A DNA stretch of 64,000 nucleotides from Streptomyces clavuligerus. GTDB lineage: Bacteria; Actinomycetota; Actinomycetes; Streptomycetales; Streptomycetaceae. Of the stretch, positions 18,360-27,728 are shown in pieces. The translations under genes and the position numbers were made by a program. Under the pieces are notes generated by a model, which was given only the letters and a program-made list of their open reading frames with translations, did no database searches and was not told the DNA's origin. The first letter of the stretch is position 1. Each line of letters begins with the position of its first letter. The stretch spans positions 620,001 to 684,000 of the forward strand of contig NZ_CP027858.1 in NCBI RefSeq assembly GCF_005519465.1. Reading direction: 5' to 3'.

Positions 18360-19334
18360 GTGACGATCACCTCTCCTCACCTCGGCAGCTCGGCCGCGTG
18401 GACCGACGCCCGGCTGCTGTACGCGCTGGAGGAGGTCGTGGAGAAGGAACTCAACCGTCATCTCAAGGTCACCAAGGACTGGATGCCGCACGAGTACGTC
18501 CCCTTCGGCGACGGCCGCAACTTCCCCGGCTTCTTCGAGGACGGGGTGGCCTGGGAGCCGGAGCAGTCCAAGGTCACCGATGTCGGCCGGATCGCACTGG
18601 TGGTGAATCTGCTCACCGAGGACAACCTCCCCAGCTACCACCATGAGATCGCCACGCTCTTCGGGCGCGACGGCGCCTGGGGCACCTGGGTGCACCGCTG
18701 GACCGCGGAGGAGGGCCGGCACGGGATCGTGATGCGGGACTATCTGCTCACCTCCCGCGCCGTCGACCCGGACAAGCTGGAGCAGTTCCGGATGTCCCAC
18801 ATGTCCGAGGGCTTCGAGTCGGACAACCGGCACTCGATGCTGCACTCGGTCGCCTATGTCTCGTTCCAGGAGCTGGCCACGCGGGTCTCGCACCGCAACA
18901 CCGGCCACCACTCGGGCGACCCGGTCTGCGACCGGATGCTGTCCCGGATCGCCACCGACGAGAACCTGCACATGGTCTTCTATCGGAATCTGCTGAGCGC
19001 CGCCTTCGAGCTGGCGCCCGACCTGACCATGCAGGCCGTCCGCGATGTCGTCGTGGACTTCCGGATGCCGGGCCACGGCATCCCCGGCTTCGAGCGGGCC
19101 GCCGCGCAGATGGCGATCGGCGAGATCTACAACCTGCGCATCCACCACGACGACGTCCTCGCGCCGGTGCTGCGCTTCCTGAAGGTCATGGAGATCGACG
19201 GGCTCGGCCCCGAGGGCCGCAAGGCCCAGGAGGAGCTGGGGCTCTTCATGAACGGCCTCGACTCCGAGGCGCTCAAGTTCGACGAGAAGCTCGCCGCCCG
19301 CAAGGCCCGGATGGCGGCCCGCGCGGCAGGCTGA
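18360..19334 (+). CDS. Acyl-ACP desaturase (soluble diiron, fatty_acid_desaturase_2 family)
   Basis: A 324-residue soluble diiron desaturase that inserts a double bond in acyl chains on acyl carrier protein. Diiron ligands are visible: Glu87 in LTEDNLP, Glu118/His121 in EEGRH, and the second ExxH in ATDENLH (about 199-205), plus a Glu in the SFQELA helix. GTG 18360 follows CAGGAG. No transmembrane segments occur, unlike the membrane desaturases. It adjusts membrane fluidity or supplies unsaturated precursors. It is monocistronic, with its own operator-like repeats upstream and a strong bidirectional terminator downstream. Regiospecificity cannot be predicted. Confidence 0.92.
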   Translation: MTITSPHLGSSAAWTDARLLYALEEVVEKELNRHLKVTKDWMPHEYVPFGDGRNFPGFFEDGVAWEPEQSKVTDVGRIALVVNLLTEDNLPSYHHEIATLFGRDGAWGTWVHRWTAEEGRHGIVMRDYLLTSRAVDPDKLEQFRMSHMSEGFESDNRHSMLHSVAYVSFQELATRVSHRNTGHHSGDPVCDRMLSRIATDENLHMVFYRNLLSAAFELAPDLTMQAVRDVVVDFRMPGHGIPGFERAAAQMAIGEIYNLRIHHDDVLAPVLRFLKVMEIDGLGPEGRKAQEELGLFMNGLDSEALKFDEKLAARKARMAARAAG

Positions 19335-19347
19335 ACACACCCGTACA

Positions 19348-19386
19348 CGCGGGAGCGGTGACCCGGGACGGATCACCGCTCCCGCG
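19348..19386. terminator. Bidirectional terminator between desaturase and WhiB-like genes
   Basis: A perfect 14-bp inverted repeat (19348-19361 with 19373-19386) surrounds an 11-base loop between two convergent genes, and so can stop both transcripts. Confidence 0.85.
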
Positions 19387-19413
19387 CGGACGCGGGCGTT
19401 GTGGGGGTGCGGG

Positions 19414-19662
19414 TCATCCCCGCGCTCTCTTCAGCCGGGAGCGCTCCTTCTCCGAGAGCCCGCCCCACACCCCGAATTTCTCGTCGTGCCGCAGCGCGTA
19501 CTCCAGGCACTCCACCCGTCCCGCGCACGCCCCGCACAGCCGCTTGGCCTCCTTCGTCGAGGCCCCGGGCGCGGGGAAGAAGAAGTCCGGGCCCGTCTGC
19601 GCGCACAGGGCGGACTCCTGCCAGGCGAGTTCGTCGTCGGTGGTCGTGGTGTTGATCGGCAT
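19414..19662 (-). CDS. WhiB-family iron-sulfur transcription regulator
   Basis: An 82-residue Wbl protein. Four cysteines (Cys20, Cys43, Cys46, Cys52) in the family pattern C-n-CxxC-x5-C should bind a 4Fe-4S cluster. The GVWGG turn is at 64-68, followed by the basic KERSRLKRAR tail that contacts DNA. Wbl proteins act with the sigma factor HrdB to control development, redox response or drug resistance. ATG 19662 (start MPIN) follows GGGAGGG at good spacing; an upstream in-frame ATG at 19692 would add ten unlikely residues. It could be one of the smaller Wbl paralogues mapped near SCO6715 in S. coelicolor, but I cannot assign a letter safely. Confidence 0.93.
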   Translation of the reverse strand: MPINTTTTDDELAWQESALCAQTGPDFFFPAPGASTKEAKRLCGACAGRVECLEYALRHDEKFGVWGGLSEKERSRLKRARG

Positions 19663-19730
19663 GCAAGCACCCTCCCGCACCCCGATAAACACCGGCTCAA
19701 TGAAGGATCAACACGCTCGGCACCGGGGTT

Positions 19731-20519
19731 TCAGCCATCCTGAGGTTCGCCCTGCATCACCGCGAACCGGGCACCGGCGGGGTCGGTCAGGGTCGCGAAT
19801 CGGCCGACGCCCTGGAGGTCGACGGCGGGGGTGAGGGCGGAGCCGCCGCCGGAGCGGGCCCGGGTGACGGTCGCGTCGCAGTCGCGGACGGCGAAGTAGG
19901 GAAGCCAGTGGGGGGTGGTCCCGCCGGTCGCCGCGAGCGGGACCAGACCGCCGAACATCGCGTCGGGCCCGGCGGACGCGGGGTGCACCATCGTGTACGA
20001 GCCGGAGCCGTCGGGGAAGGGCATCGACGAGGTGCCCCATCCCAGCACAGCGGTGTAGAAGGCGAGCGCGGCACTCTCGTCCGGGGTGTACAGCTCGGTC
20101 CAGCACAGCGCGCCCTCGGCGCCGACCCGGTCCAGGCCCTTGTTCCGGTTCGGCTGCCAGCAGCCGAACGAGGCACCCGACGGGTCGGCGAAGTACGCCA
20201 TGCGGCCCTGGTCCCAGATGTCCATCGGGCCGTGCAGCACCGCCCCGCCGCCCTGGCGGACCGCCTCCGCCGTGGCGTCGATGTCCGGTGACTGGAAATA
20301 GACGCTCCAGGCGGGGTGCCCCTGGTCCGGGGCGAGGGGCATTCCGGCCGCCGTCGTCTCCCCGTCGAGCTGGAACATCCCGTAGCCGCCCGCCTCGGGC
20401 CCCGCCGGGACAAAGGTCCAGCCGAAGAGGTCCGCGTAGAACTCCCGTGCCGCGCCGATGTCGGGGGTGCCGAGGTCGAGCCAGTTGGGGGAACCGGAGA
20501 CATAACGGGTGGTGAGCAT
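19731..20519 (-). CDS. Two-domain VOC (glyoxalase/bleomycin-resistance fold) protein
   Basis: A 262-residue protein of two VOC domains (about 10-125 and 137-258). Each starts with the WLDLGTPD/WTELYTPD strand and the AREFYADLFGW or ALAFYTAVLGW helix. Metal-ligand positions expected at the domain ends are occupied by residues such as Glu and Gln only in part, so it may be a binding protein rather than a metalloenzyme. Streptomyces proteins of this kind are often annotated as hydroxylase-like or glyoxalase; the substrate is unknown. ATG 20519 follows GAAGG. It lies downstream of the laccase on the same strand with a 132-base gap, so co-transcription is possible. Confidence 0.83.
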   Translation of the reverse strand: MLTTRYVSGSPNWLDLGTPDIGAAREFYADLFGWTFVPAGPEAGGYGMFQLDGETTAAGMPLAPDQGHPAWSVYFQSPDIDATAEAVRQGGGAVLHGPMDIWDQGRMAYFADPSGASFGCWQPNRNKGLDRVGAEGALCWTELYTPDESAALAFYTAVLGWGTSSMPFPDGSGSYTMVHPASAGPDAMFGGLVPLAATGGTTPHWLPYFAVRDCDATVTRARSGGGSALTPAVDLQGVGRFATLTDPAGARFAVMQGEPQDG

Positions 20520-20651
20520 GGTGGGTGCCTTCGGGAGGTCCGGGTGCGGTGGTTCCAGTCTCCTCCGCCCCCGGCGGGGGCGCATCCGATGCCGGAGCCG
20601 GGCCGGGCATCCGGGCCGGGCGCCCGGGAGCCCGTTGCCGGACGGCGGGGT

Positions 20652-21659
20652 TCAGCGGGCGGCGTGACCGGGCGGATGGTGCGGGTCATACCCCGGAATA
20701 GTGCCGTCCGGCTTCGCCACCAGCAGCAGCCCGACCATGCCCATGTCGGAGTGGCTCTGCACATGGCAGTGGTACATCCAGGCGCCCGCGCCCACGTTCT
20801 CGCCCGCGAGGATCTGGAAGCCGAAGGAGTCGGCGGGGCCGCAGATCTTGTTGTCGATGATCCGGCTGACGTCGCCGGGGCCCTCCAGCAGCCCGGTCCT
20901 GTTGTCCGCCCAGCGGTGACCGTGGAGATGGAACGTGTGGTAGTACTCACCGTGCGTGATCGAGATGATCTCGACCCGGTCGCCCACGGTGGCCCGGAAG
21001 TCGGGTCCGCTGTGGCCGGGCAGATTGTTGATCGTCATATCGTTGAAGACGATGGTGAACTGCCGGTCCGGCAGGATGTCGCCCGCCCGGCGGACCACCA
21101 CCGGGCCGTAGAGCCCGTTGCGGATGCCCTGGGTGCCGTGGTCCGTCCCCACGACATGGTCGTGGTAGTGCCAGTACCCCGCGCTGCCCGGCCGCCAGGT
21201 GCCGTCCGGGCGCCGGGCCGGGAGATGGGTGCGCCAGGTGTAGGTACGGGTCTCGCCGGGCTCCACATGGCTGCGGGTGAGCCGGGTGCCGTCGTTGGCG
21301 ATGTCGTAGTCGACACCGTGGACATGCAGGCTGACCGGTACGTCCATGGTGTTCTCGAACGCGATGTGCAGCGTGTCGCCCTCGGTCAGCTCGATGGGCG
21401 GGCCGGGGACCGTCGCCTTCCCCTTCTCCGGGCCGTACCCCATCCGGCCGTCGGGCAGCCTCTCCGCGCAGAGCCGCATATGGCGGACCCGGCCGCCCGC
21501 CGGGGCGGTCCGGGGCGGGTTCGCCGCGAGTGCGGCACCCCCGGCGAGGGCCCCGCCCCCGGCCTGCGCGGCGGCGGCCGGGGAGAGGGAGAGAGCGGCC
21601 CCGCCCGCCGCGACCGCGCTTCCCGCCAGGACCCGTCGGCCGAAGCTCCGTCTGTCCAT
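20652..21659 (-). CDS. Tat-exported small two-domain laccase (SLAC-type multicopper oxidase)
   Basis: A 335-residue two-domain laccase, half the size of three-domain laccases, which forms trimers with copper sites between subunits. A Tat signal (DRRSFGRR) is at 2-9. The type 1 copper ligands His241, Cys298, His303 and Met308 have the same relative spacing as in the known Streptomyces SLAC. Trinuclear-site histidines lie in HVHG (112-114), HYHDH (164-168), HLHGH (244-248) and HCH (297-299). It oxidises phenols with oxygen outside the cell, with roles in melanin, lignin and morphogenesis. ATG 21659 follows GGGGAG. From memory this is the position of SCO6712 in S. coelicolor. It is divergent from a second redox gene pair. 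Confidence 0.94.
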   Translation of the reverse strand: MDRRSFGRRVLAGSAVAAGGAALSLSPAAAAQAGGGALAGGAALAANPPRTAPAGGRVRHMRLCAERLPDGRMGYGPEKGKATVPGPPIELTEGDTLHIAFENTMDVPVSLHVHGVDYDIANDGTRLTRSHVEPGETRTYTWRTHLPARRPDGTWRPGSAGYWHYHDHVVGTDHGTQGIRNGLYGPVVVRRAGDILPDRQFTIVFNDMTINNLPGHSGPDFRATVGDRVEIISITHGEYYHTFHLHGHRWADNRTGLLEGPGDVSRIIDNKICGPADSFGFQILAGENVGAGAWMYHCHVQSHSDMGMVGLLLVAKPDGTIPGYDPHHPPGHAAR

Positions 21660-21876
21660 CGTGAACTCCCCACGCTGTCGGGCGGATTGACGGGGCGCAC
21701 GGAACCCCGGGGAGGCCATACGGTAGCCCGGCGACCCCTGTTTTTCCACAGTCAGGACAAAGTTCGTTCTTTTACGGTCGTACCTATTGGCGAACCGGCA
21801 AAAGAGGTCTACTTTCCAAGGCTGTCGTGGTGACCAATGTCCTGCCGGTTGTGACCACAGAGGGGTGGGTGACCGT

Positions 21877-24384
21877 ATGCACCGCACACCACAGCACCGC
21901 GCACCACAGCGCGGACCGAGATCCCGAAGGGGCGTGCTCGCCACGGTTCTCGGCATCGGCGCGCTCACCGCGTCCCTGCTCGGCGGGGCTCCGACGGCGT
22001 CGGCCCTGCCACCGTCGGAGCCCGGCAGGGCGGCGGCGCCGGTCCTGCCCTCGCCCCCGGGCGGGAGCGGCGGCGGCGTGAAGGTGCTCGTCTTCCACGC
22101 CTCCGCGACCGCCGAGTCCCCCACCGTCGACGCGGGGATCGCCGCCGTGGAGTCCATCGGTCTGACGGGCCCCGCCGCGGGCCGCTTCACCACCGAGGCC
22201 ACCGACGACGCCTCCGTCTTCACCGACACCGCACGGCTGGGCGGCTACCACGCGATCGTCTTCCTCACCGGCGGGGGCGATGTGCTCGACCCCGAGCAGG
22301 AGGCCGGACTTGAGGCGTACATGGAGGCCGGTGGGGGCTTCGTCGGGCTCCACGAGGCCGCACGGACCGAGCCGTACTCCGAGTGGTTCACCGGTCTGAT
22401 CGGCGCCCGGCCCACGGGGGCGCCGAGCGGTGCCCAGCGCGCGGTCGTGGAGGTCGGCGACCGCCGGCATCCGGCCACCGCCGCGCTGCCGCTCCAGTGG
22501 AAGCGGCCCGACAAGTGGTTCAACTGGGCGGTGAACCCCTCGGGCTCCGTGCACACGGTGGCCCGGCTGCGGGAGAGCTCGTACACCCCGGTGAGCGGGG
22601 CCAACGGCTGGGACCACCCGATCTCCTGGTGCCGTGACTACGACGGCGGCCGGTCCTTCTACAGCGGGATGGGCGGTACGGTCGACAGCTTCGCCGAGAC
22701 CGACTTCCGGGAGCATCTGCGCGGGGCGCTGGCCTGGACGGCGCGGCTGGCGCGGGCCGACTGCAAGGCGACGATCACCTCGCACTACCGGGCGCAGCGG
22801 GTCACCCGCCCCAATCAGCCGGGGCAGAACGACCAGATCGGCGAGCCCCACGGGCTGGTCACCGCCCCCGACGGCACGGTCTTCTACATCGGCCGCGGCG
22901 GCGCGGACTCCTCCCGTCCGGTCGTGACCGACTGGAACAACCCGGAGGTCGGCAAGGGGCAGGGCCAGATCCATGTGTATGAGCCCGCGACCGGGCGGGT
23001 GACGCTCGCGGGCGAGGTGACCGTCTTCGGGAACAAGGGCGGCGGCGATGAGCTGATCAAGAACGAGGAGGGGCTGCTCGGGATCGAGCTGGACCCCCGT
23101 TTCACCTCCAACGGCTGGGTGTATCTGCACTACACGCCGCACGCGCGGATCGACCGCGAGACCCGGACCGGCGAGCGGCGGGTGTCCCGTTTCACCTACG
23201 ACCGCGCCACCCGGCGGCTGGACCTCTCCAGTGAGAAGGTGCTGCTGTCCTGGCCGGTGCAGATCCACAGCTGCTGCCACGCGGGCGGCGGTCTGGCCTG
23301 GGACTCGAAGGACAATCTCTACATCGCCACCGGGGACACCAACTCCTCCGGCTTCACCGACGGTTACTCCGGCAACAACCCGGTGCCGAACTTCCGGGGG
23401 CTCCCCTTCGCCGACGCCCGCCGCACCTCCGGGAACACCAACAACCTCAACGGGAAGATCCTGCGCATCCACCCCGAGCCGGACGGCACGTACACGCTCC
23501 CCGCCGGGAACCTCTTCACCGGCCGGGAGCCCGACGAGGGCGGCGGGAAGACCCGGGGCGAGATCTATGTGATGGGGGTCCGCAACCCCTCGCGGATCTT
23601 CGTGGACCGGCAGACCGACATCCTCTACGCGGGCTGGGTGGGCCCGGACGCGGGGGCCCCGTCACCGGTCTGGGGGCCCGCGAAGTACGACACCTTCGCC
23701 GCGATCACCCAGCCCGGCAACCACGGCTGGCCGTACTGCATGGGCAACAACCAGCCCTACCGGGACCGCAATCTGCCCGATCCGGGCCGGCCGCTGGGCT
23801 GGTACGACTGCGCCGCGCCGAGGAACGAGTCCCCGCACAACGACGGACTGGTGCGGCTGCCGCCCGTCACCCCCAACACCATCTGGTACGCGCCGCAGGG
23901 CGGCGGTCCCGACTTCCCCCGCGACGCCCAGGGGATCCCCAGCTATCAGCTCTCCGAGCAGAGACTGCTGCTGCCCTGGCTCAGGGGCGGCGCGCAGGCG
24001 ACCATGACCGGCCCGGTCTACCGGCACGACCCGGCGACGGCGAGCACCGTGAAGTGGCCCGCCTACTGGGACGGCAAGTGGTTCGTGGGCGACTTCTACG
24101 ACGGCGGCCAGCCCCGGCACGCGGTGCTGACCGATCCCAAGACGGTGGGCCGGGGCGGCCTCCCGGTGCACGCCGAGTCCCTGAAGAAGATCATCCCGGT
24201 GGGGGCGGGCGGCATCCGCAATCTGATGGACTGGAAGTTCGCGCCCGACGGCTCGCTCTACGTCCTCGACTACGGCGGCGGCTTCTTCACCTCCGACGCC
24301 CGCTCCGCGCTCTGGCAGATCACCTATCACGGCGGCGGGGCGACGCCCGCGGCCGACCGGCTGGCGCGGAGGGCGGCGCGATGA
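21877..24384 (+). CDS. Secreted ThuA-like plus PQQ-type sugar dehydrogenase (glucose/sorbosone dehydrogenase) fusion
   Basis: An 835-residue exported fusion. After the signal peptide (about 1-45) comes a ThuA-like domain (about 65-285): [24 protein letters not shown] and [11 protein letters not shown]. Next is a six-blade glucose/sorbosone dehydrogenase propeller (about 315-815). It begins [13 protein letters not shown] and contains [31 protein letters not shown] and NHGWPYC. Such fusions are widespread in actinomycetes and may oxidise sugars or sugar derivatives; bound cofactor (PQQ or none) is unknown. ATG 21877 follows GAGGGGTGGG. The next gene overlaps by four bases (ATGA) and carries a copper domain that could accept electrons. 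The reaction is inferred from family. Confidence 0.85.
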   Translation: MHRTPQHRAPQRGPRSRRGVLATVLGIGALTASLLGGAPTASALPPSEPGRAAAPVLPSPPGGSGGGVKVLVFHASATAESPTVDAGIAAVESIGLTGPAAGRFTTEATDDASVFTDTARLGGYHAIVFLTGGGDVLDPEQEAGLEAYMEAGGGFVGLHEAARTEPYSEWFTGLIGARPTGAPSGAQRAVVEVGDRRHPATAALPLQWKRPDKWFNWAVNPSGSVHTVARLRESSYTPVSGANGWDHPISWCRDYDGGRSFYSGMGGTVDSFAETDFREHLRGALAWTARLARADCKATITSHYRAQRVTRPNQPGQNDQIGEPHGLVTAPDGTVFYIGRGGADSSRPVVTDWNNPEVGKGQGQIHVYEPATGRVTLAGEVTVFGNKGGGDELIKNEEGLLGIELDPRFTSNGWVYLHYTPHARIDRETRTGERRVSRFTYDRATRRLDLSSEKVLLSWPVQIHSCCHAGGGLAWDSKDNLYIATGDTNSSGFTDGYSGNNPVPNFRGLPFADARRTSGNTNNLNGKILRIHPEPDGTYTLPAGNLFTGREPDEGGGKTRGEIYVMGVRNPSRIFVDRQTDILYAGWVGPDAGAPSPVWGPAKYDTFAAITQPGNHGWPYCMGNNQPYRDRNLPDPGRPLGWYDCAAPRNESPHNDGLVRLPPVTPNTIWYAPQGGGPDFPRDAQGIPSYQLSEQRLLLPWLRGGAQATMTGPVYRHDPATASTVKWPAYWDGKWFVGDFYDGGQPRHAVLTDPKTVGRGGLPVHAESLKKIIPVGAGGIRNLMDWKFAPDGSLYVLDYGGGFFTSDARSALWQITYHGGGATPAADRLARRAAR

Positions 24385-26597
24385 CGCGACGGATCTGGAC
24401 GGCGTTCACCGTCTCGCTGGCGCTGGTCGTGGGGCTGCTGTCGGCGGTGGCGCACGGGCGGCAGGAGGGGACGCCCGACGGCCGACCGGCCCTGTCCACC
24501 GCCGCGGCGCAGGTGCTGACCTGGACCGCCGGGGACCCGATCGACCGCTATCTCTCCTTCCCCACCACGGCGGTGGCGGGCCGGACCACGCTGGTGTTCG
24601 AGAACAGCAGGGCGACCGGCAACACGACGGGGATGCCGCACACGCTCACGTTCGACGTCTCGGACCCGGAGTACAACCACGACGTCCCGCTGAACATCCT
24701 GGCGAACCCGGGTGACGACCGGGGCGGGCGGCACACCGCCGAGGTCGTGCTCACCCCGGGCCGCTACCGCTTCTTCTGCACCATCCCCGGGCACGGGACG
24801 ATGCAGGGCGTCCTCACCGTCACCGAGAACCCCGGCGGGGACACCGCGCCGCCCGTCACGGGCGCCCGGGTGGACGGTGACCAGAACGCCGAGGGCGCGT
24901 ACATCGGGCAGGCCACCGTGGCCGTGACCGCCACCGACGAGGGCTCCGGCGTCGACCGGATCGAGTACGCGACCGGCGCGGACGGGCCCTGGCGGCCGTA
25001 CACGGCGCCCGTCGTGGTGAACACCGTGGGACAGCACACCGTCCGCTACCGCGCCACCGACCGGGCGGGGAACACGGCGGCCGAGAAGACCGCCGCGTTC
25101 ACGGTCGCCCCGCCGCCGAGCGACGACACCGTCCCGCCGCAGACCTCGGCGACCGTCGGCGGCCAGCAGGACGGGCAGGGGCGCTATCTCGACATGGCGA
25201 CGGTGACGGTGACGGCGTCCGACACCGGCTCGGGCGTCAACACCATCGAGTACGCGCTGGGCGCCGACGGGGCCTGGCAGCCGTACACCGCGCCCGTCAT
25301 GGTGCACCGGCTCGGGGCGCACACGGTCCGCTACCGGGCCACCGACCGGGCCGGGAACGCGGCGGCGGCCAGGTCGGTGGAGTTCACCGTGGTGGCGACG
25401 CCCGCGCCGGACCGGGAGCCGCCCGTCACCGCCGCCGAGGTCACCGGGCAGCAGAACGCGGACGGCGCGTACATCACCAGCGCCCGGGTGGCGGTGGCCG
25501 CCACCGACGCCGGGGGTTCGGGCGTGGCGAAGGTGGAGTACTCGTTCGACGGAGGGCCCTATCTGGAGTACACGGCTCCACTGACGGTGGACCGGGTGGG
25601 CTTCCACACCGTGCTGCACCGGGCCACCGACCGGGCGGGGAACACCTCGCAGGCCCGGCGGACCACCCTCACGGTCGCCGAGGGCGGCGGGGTGCCCGCG
25701 CCGGGCTGTCCCGAGTGGGACGAGCGGCTCACGGTGATCGTGGGGACGGTCGACTCGGGCGTGCCCAACCGGATGACCCGCTCCCGCTGCACGGTCAACG
25801 AGCTGATCGAGGACGAGCGGGCCTGGTCCTCCCACGCGCTCTTCCTCAAGCATGTGGACCGGGTGGTGGACCGGCTGCTCACGGACGGTGTGCTCGACGC
25901 GCGCGAGCACGGCGCCGTGTACCGGGCCGCCCAGGACTCCGGGATCGGCAGGCCCGGCCAGAACACCGGCTACCGCAGCCTCTTCGACGGCAGCGAGTCC
26001 TCGTTCAGCCGCTGGCAGCACGTGGGCGGCGGCTCCTTCGCCCGCGGTGCCGACGGGGTGCTGACCAGCGGCACCACCCGGGGCGGCCTGGGGATGCTCT
26101 GGTATCCGCAGACGCGGTTCGGGGACTTCTCGCTGAAGCTCCAGTGGCGGGACGACGGCCCGGGGGCCGCCAACGCCAACAGCGGGGTCTTCGTCCGCTT
26201 CCCCTCCCCGCACGACAACCCGGAGGAGTCGCGCCCGGAGTGGGTGGCCATCAAGTACGGCCATGAGGTGCAGATCCTGGACCGGCCCGACGGCGACATG
26301 TACAAGACGGGCTCGGTGTACGGCTTCGACCGCGTCGGGCTCGGCGGGGCCGGGGTGACGCCCAAGGGCACCTGGAACGAGTACGAGATCCGGGTGGTCG
26401 GCCAGTCGTACTCCGTCCTCCGCAACGGGGTGCTGATCAACCGGTTCGAGAACACCGGGGGTCAGGACTTCGTCCCGCCGCGCTCGGACGACCCGGGCAC
26501 GGACGGGCGCCGGTACGCCACCGGGTTCATCGGGCTCCAGGTGCACGGCACCACCGATGTGATCTCGTACCGCAATATCCGGATTCAGGAGCTGTAG
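24381..26597 (+). CDS. Secreted cupredoxin / triple OmpL47-like / DUF1080 (keto-disaccharide hydrolase) multidomain protein
   Basis: A 738-residue exported modular protein. After an N-terminal signal (1-25) comes a plastocyanin-like cupredoxin (about 45-148) with a complete type 1 copper set: His87, Cys133, His138, Met141. Three repeated beta modules of about 100 residues (about 155-245, 255-350, 360-455) share VTVTATD-type, GSGV, YTAPV and YRATDRAGN motifs, resembling OmpL47/Ig-like repeats. A helical linker of about 75 residues follows, then a concanavalin-like DUF1080 domain (about 540-738; SLFDGSESSF, DFSLKLQWR, NSGVFVRF, GFIGLQVHG). It is co-translated with the preceding dehydrogenase. 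A copper-mediated redox or carbohydrate-processing role outside the cell is inferred; no characterised protein of this architecture is known to me. Confidence 0.85.
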   Translation: MTRRIWTAFTVSLALVVGLLSAVAHGRQEGTPDGRPALSTAAAQVLTWTAGDPIDRYLSFPTTAVAGRTTLVFENSRATGNTTGMPHTLTFDVSDPEYNHDVPLNILANPGDDRGGRHTAEVVLTPGRYRFFCTIPGHGTMQGVLTVTENPGGDTAPPVTGARVDGDQNAEGAYIGQATVAVTATDEGSGVDRIEYATGADGPWRPYTAPVVVNTVGQHTVRYRATDRAGNTAAEKTAAFTVAPPPSDDTVPPQTSATVGGQQDGQGRYLDMATVTVTASDTGSGVNTIEYALGADGAWQPYTAPVMVHRLGAHTVRYRATDRAGNAAAARSVEFTVVATPAPDREPPVTAAEVTGQQNADGAYITSARVAVAATDAGGSGVAKVEYSFDGGPYLEYTAPLTVDRVGFHTVLHRATDRAGNTSQARRTTLTVAEGGGVPAPGCPEWDERLTVIVGTVDSGVPNRMTRSRCTVNELIEDERAWSSHALFLKHVDRVVDRLLTDGVLDAREHGAVYRAAQDSGIGRPGQNTGYRSLFDGSESSFSRWQHVGGGSFARGADGVLTSGTTRGGLGMLWYPQTRFGDFSLKLQWRDDGPGAANANSGVFVRFPSPHDNPEESRPEWVAIKYGHEVQILDRPDGDMYKTGSVYGFDRVGLGGAGVTPKGTWNEYEIRVVGQSYSVLRNGVLINRFENTGGQDFVPPRSDDPGTDGRRYATGFIGLQVHGTTDVISYRNIRIQEL

Positions 26598-26626
26598 GGC
26601 TCCGGGAGCGAGCCGGTACGGGAGCC

Positions 26627-26660
26627 GACGGCCTTCGCCCGGTCCGGGGCGGGGGCCGTC
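26627..26660. terminator. Candidate terminator between convergent genes
   Basis: GACGGCC (26627-26633) pairs with GGCCGTC (26654-26660), with an inner CGCCC/GGGGCG stem. The end overlaps the stop codon of the leftward LigD-like gene. It is weaker than the other terminators in the window. Confidence 0.45.
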
Positions 26661-27675
26661 AGCCCTCCGGGTCGCGGGCGCGGCTGGGCTGGACCCGTTT
26701 GGGCTCGCCGGGCATCTTCGGGTACTCCGGCGGATAGGGCAGATCGCCGAGCCCGTGCTCGGCCTCGTCCCGGCGGGCCAGCTCCAGCAGGGGCTCCAGG
26801 CCGAAGCGGTGTTCGTCCATGTCGGCGTGGACATCGCCCAGCTCGGCGTAGCGGGTCGGCATGGTGGTGATGTCGAAGTCCTCCGGCACCGCGTCGTCGA
26901 TCTCCTCCCAGCGCAGCGGCGCGGAGACCGGGGCGTGGGGGCGGGGGCGCACCGAGTAGGCGGAGGCGATGGTGCGGTCGCGGGCGGTCTGGTTGTAGTC
27001 GACGAAGATCCGTTCCCCGCGCTCCTCCTTCCACCACTTGATGGTGACCCGGTCCGGCATTCTGCGTTCCAGTTCCCGTCCGCAGGCGATCGCGGCCCGC
27101 CGGACCTGGGTGAACGTCCACCGGGGCGCGATGGGGACGAAGATGTGCAGCCCGCGCCCGCCGGAGGTCTTGGGCCAGCCGCACAGTCCGTGCTCGTCGA
27201 GGACCGCGCGCAGCTCATGGGCGGCGCGCACGGCGTCGGCGTAGCCGGTGCCGGGCTGCGGGTCGAGGTCGAGCCGCAGTTCGTCGGGGTGGTCGGGGTC
27301 GGCGCGCCGGACCGGCCAGGGGTGGAAGGTGACCGCGCCGAGGTTGGCGGCCCACACCACGGCCGCCGGTTCGGTGGGGCACATCTCGTCGGCGGACCGG
27401 CCGCTGGGGAAGGTGATGTGGGCGGTGGGAATCCAGTCGGGGAGGTACTTCGGGGCGCGCTTCTGGAAGAAGGACTCGCCCGTCACCCCGTCGGGGTAGC
27501 GCTCCAGGGTGGTGGGGCGGTCGCGCAGGGCACGGGTGATGCCCTCGCCGACGGCGAGGTAGTAGGTGACCATGTCCAGCTTGGTGTAGCCGCGCTCGGG
27601 AAAGTAGACCTTGTCCGGGTTGGAGACACGGACGGTCCGGTCCCCCACCTCCAGTTCGAGCGCCTTGGCCGCCAT
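26659..27675 (-). CDS. LigD-type primase/polymerase (stand-alone NHEJ polymerase domain)
   Basis: A 338-residue protein equal to the polymerase domain of bacterial LigD (archaeo-eukaryotic primase fold). Visible motifs are VSNPDKVYFPERGYTK at the start, the catalytic RLDLDPQPG acidic pair, KTSGGRGLHIFVPI and a later acidic residue in ERIFVDYNQ. These enzymes add nucleotides at broken ends during non-homologous end joining. The ligase and nuclease domains of full LigD are absent; a separate ligase gene starts 53 bases away on the other strand. From memory, the pair resembles SCO6709/SCO6707. No ku gene is present in the window. ATG 27675 has no clear ribosome site. Confidence 0.92.
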   Translation of the reverse strand: MAAKALELEVGDRTVRVSNPDKVYFPERGYTKLDMVTYYLAVGEGITRALRDRPTTLERYPDGVTGESFFQKRAPKYLPDWIPTAHITFPSGRSADEMCPTEPAAVVWAANLGAVTFHPWPVRRADPDHPDELRLDLDPQPGTGYADAVRAAHELRAVLDEHGLCGWPKTSGGRGLHIFVPIAPRWTFTQVRRAAIACGRELERRMPDRVTIKWWKEERGERIFVDYNQTARDRTIASAYSVRPRPHAPVSAPLRWEEIDDAVPEDFDITTMPTRYAELGDVHADMDEHRFGLEPLLELARRDEAEHGLGDLPYPPEYPKMPGEPKRVQPSRARDPEG

Positions 27676-27728
27676 GCCGATCAGCGTAGGCCGTGCCGAA
27701 GAGCCCCGCATACCGGACAATTCTCTCC

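Noticed and set aside
24327..27218. Minus-strand open frame of about 960 codons opposite the cupredoxin/DUF1080 gene
   Set aside because: Low-complexity antisense reading of a well-supported plus-strand gene. Its upstream end is an out-of-frame reading of the LigD polymerase gene.
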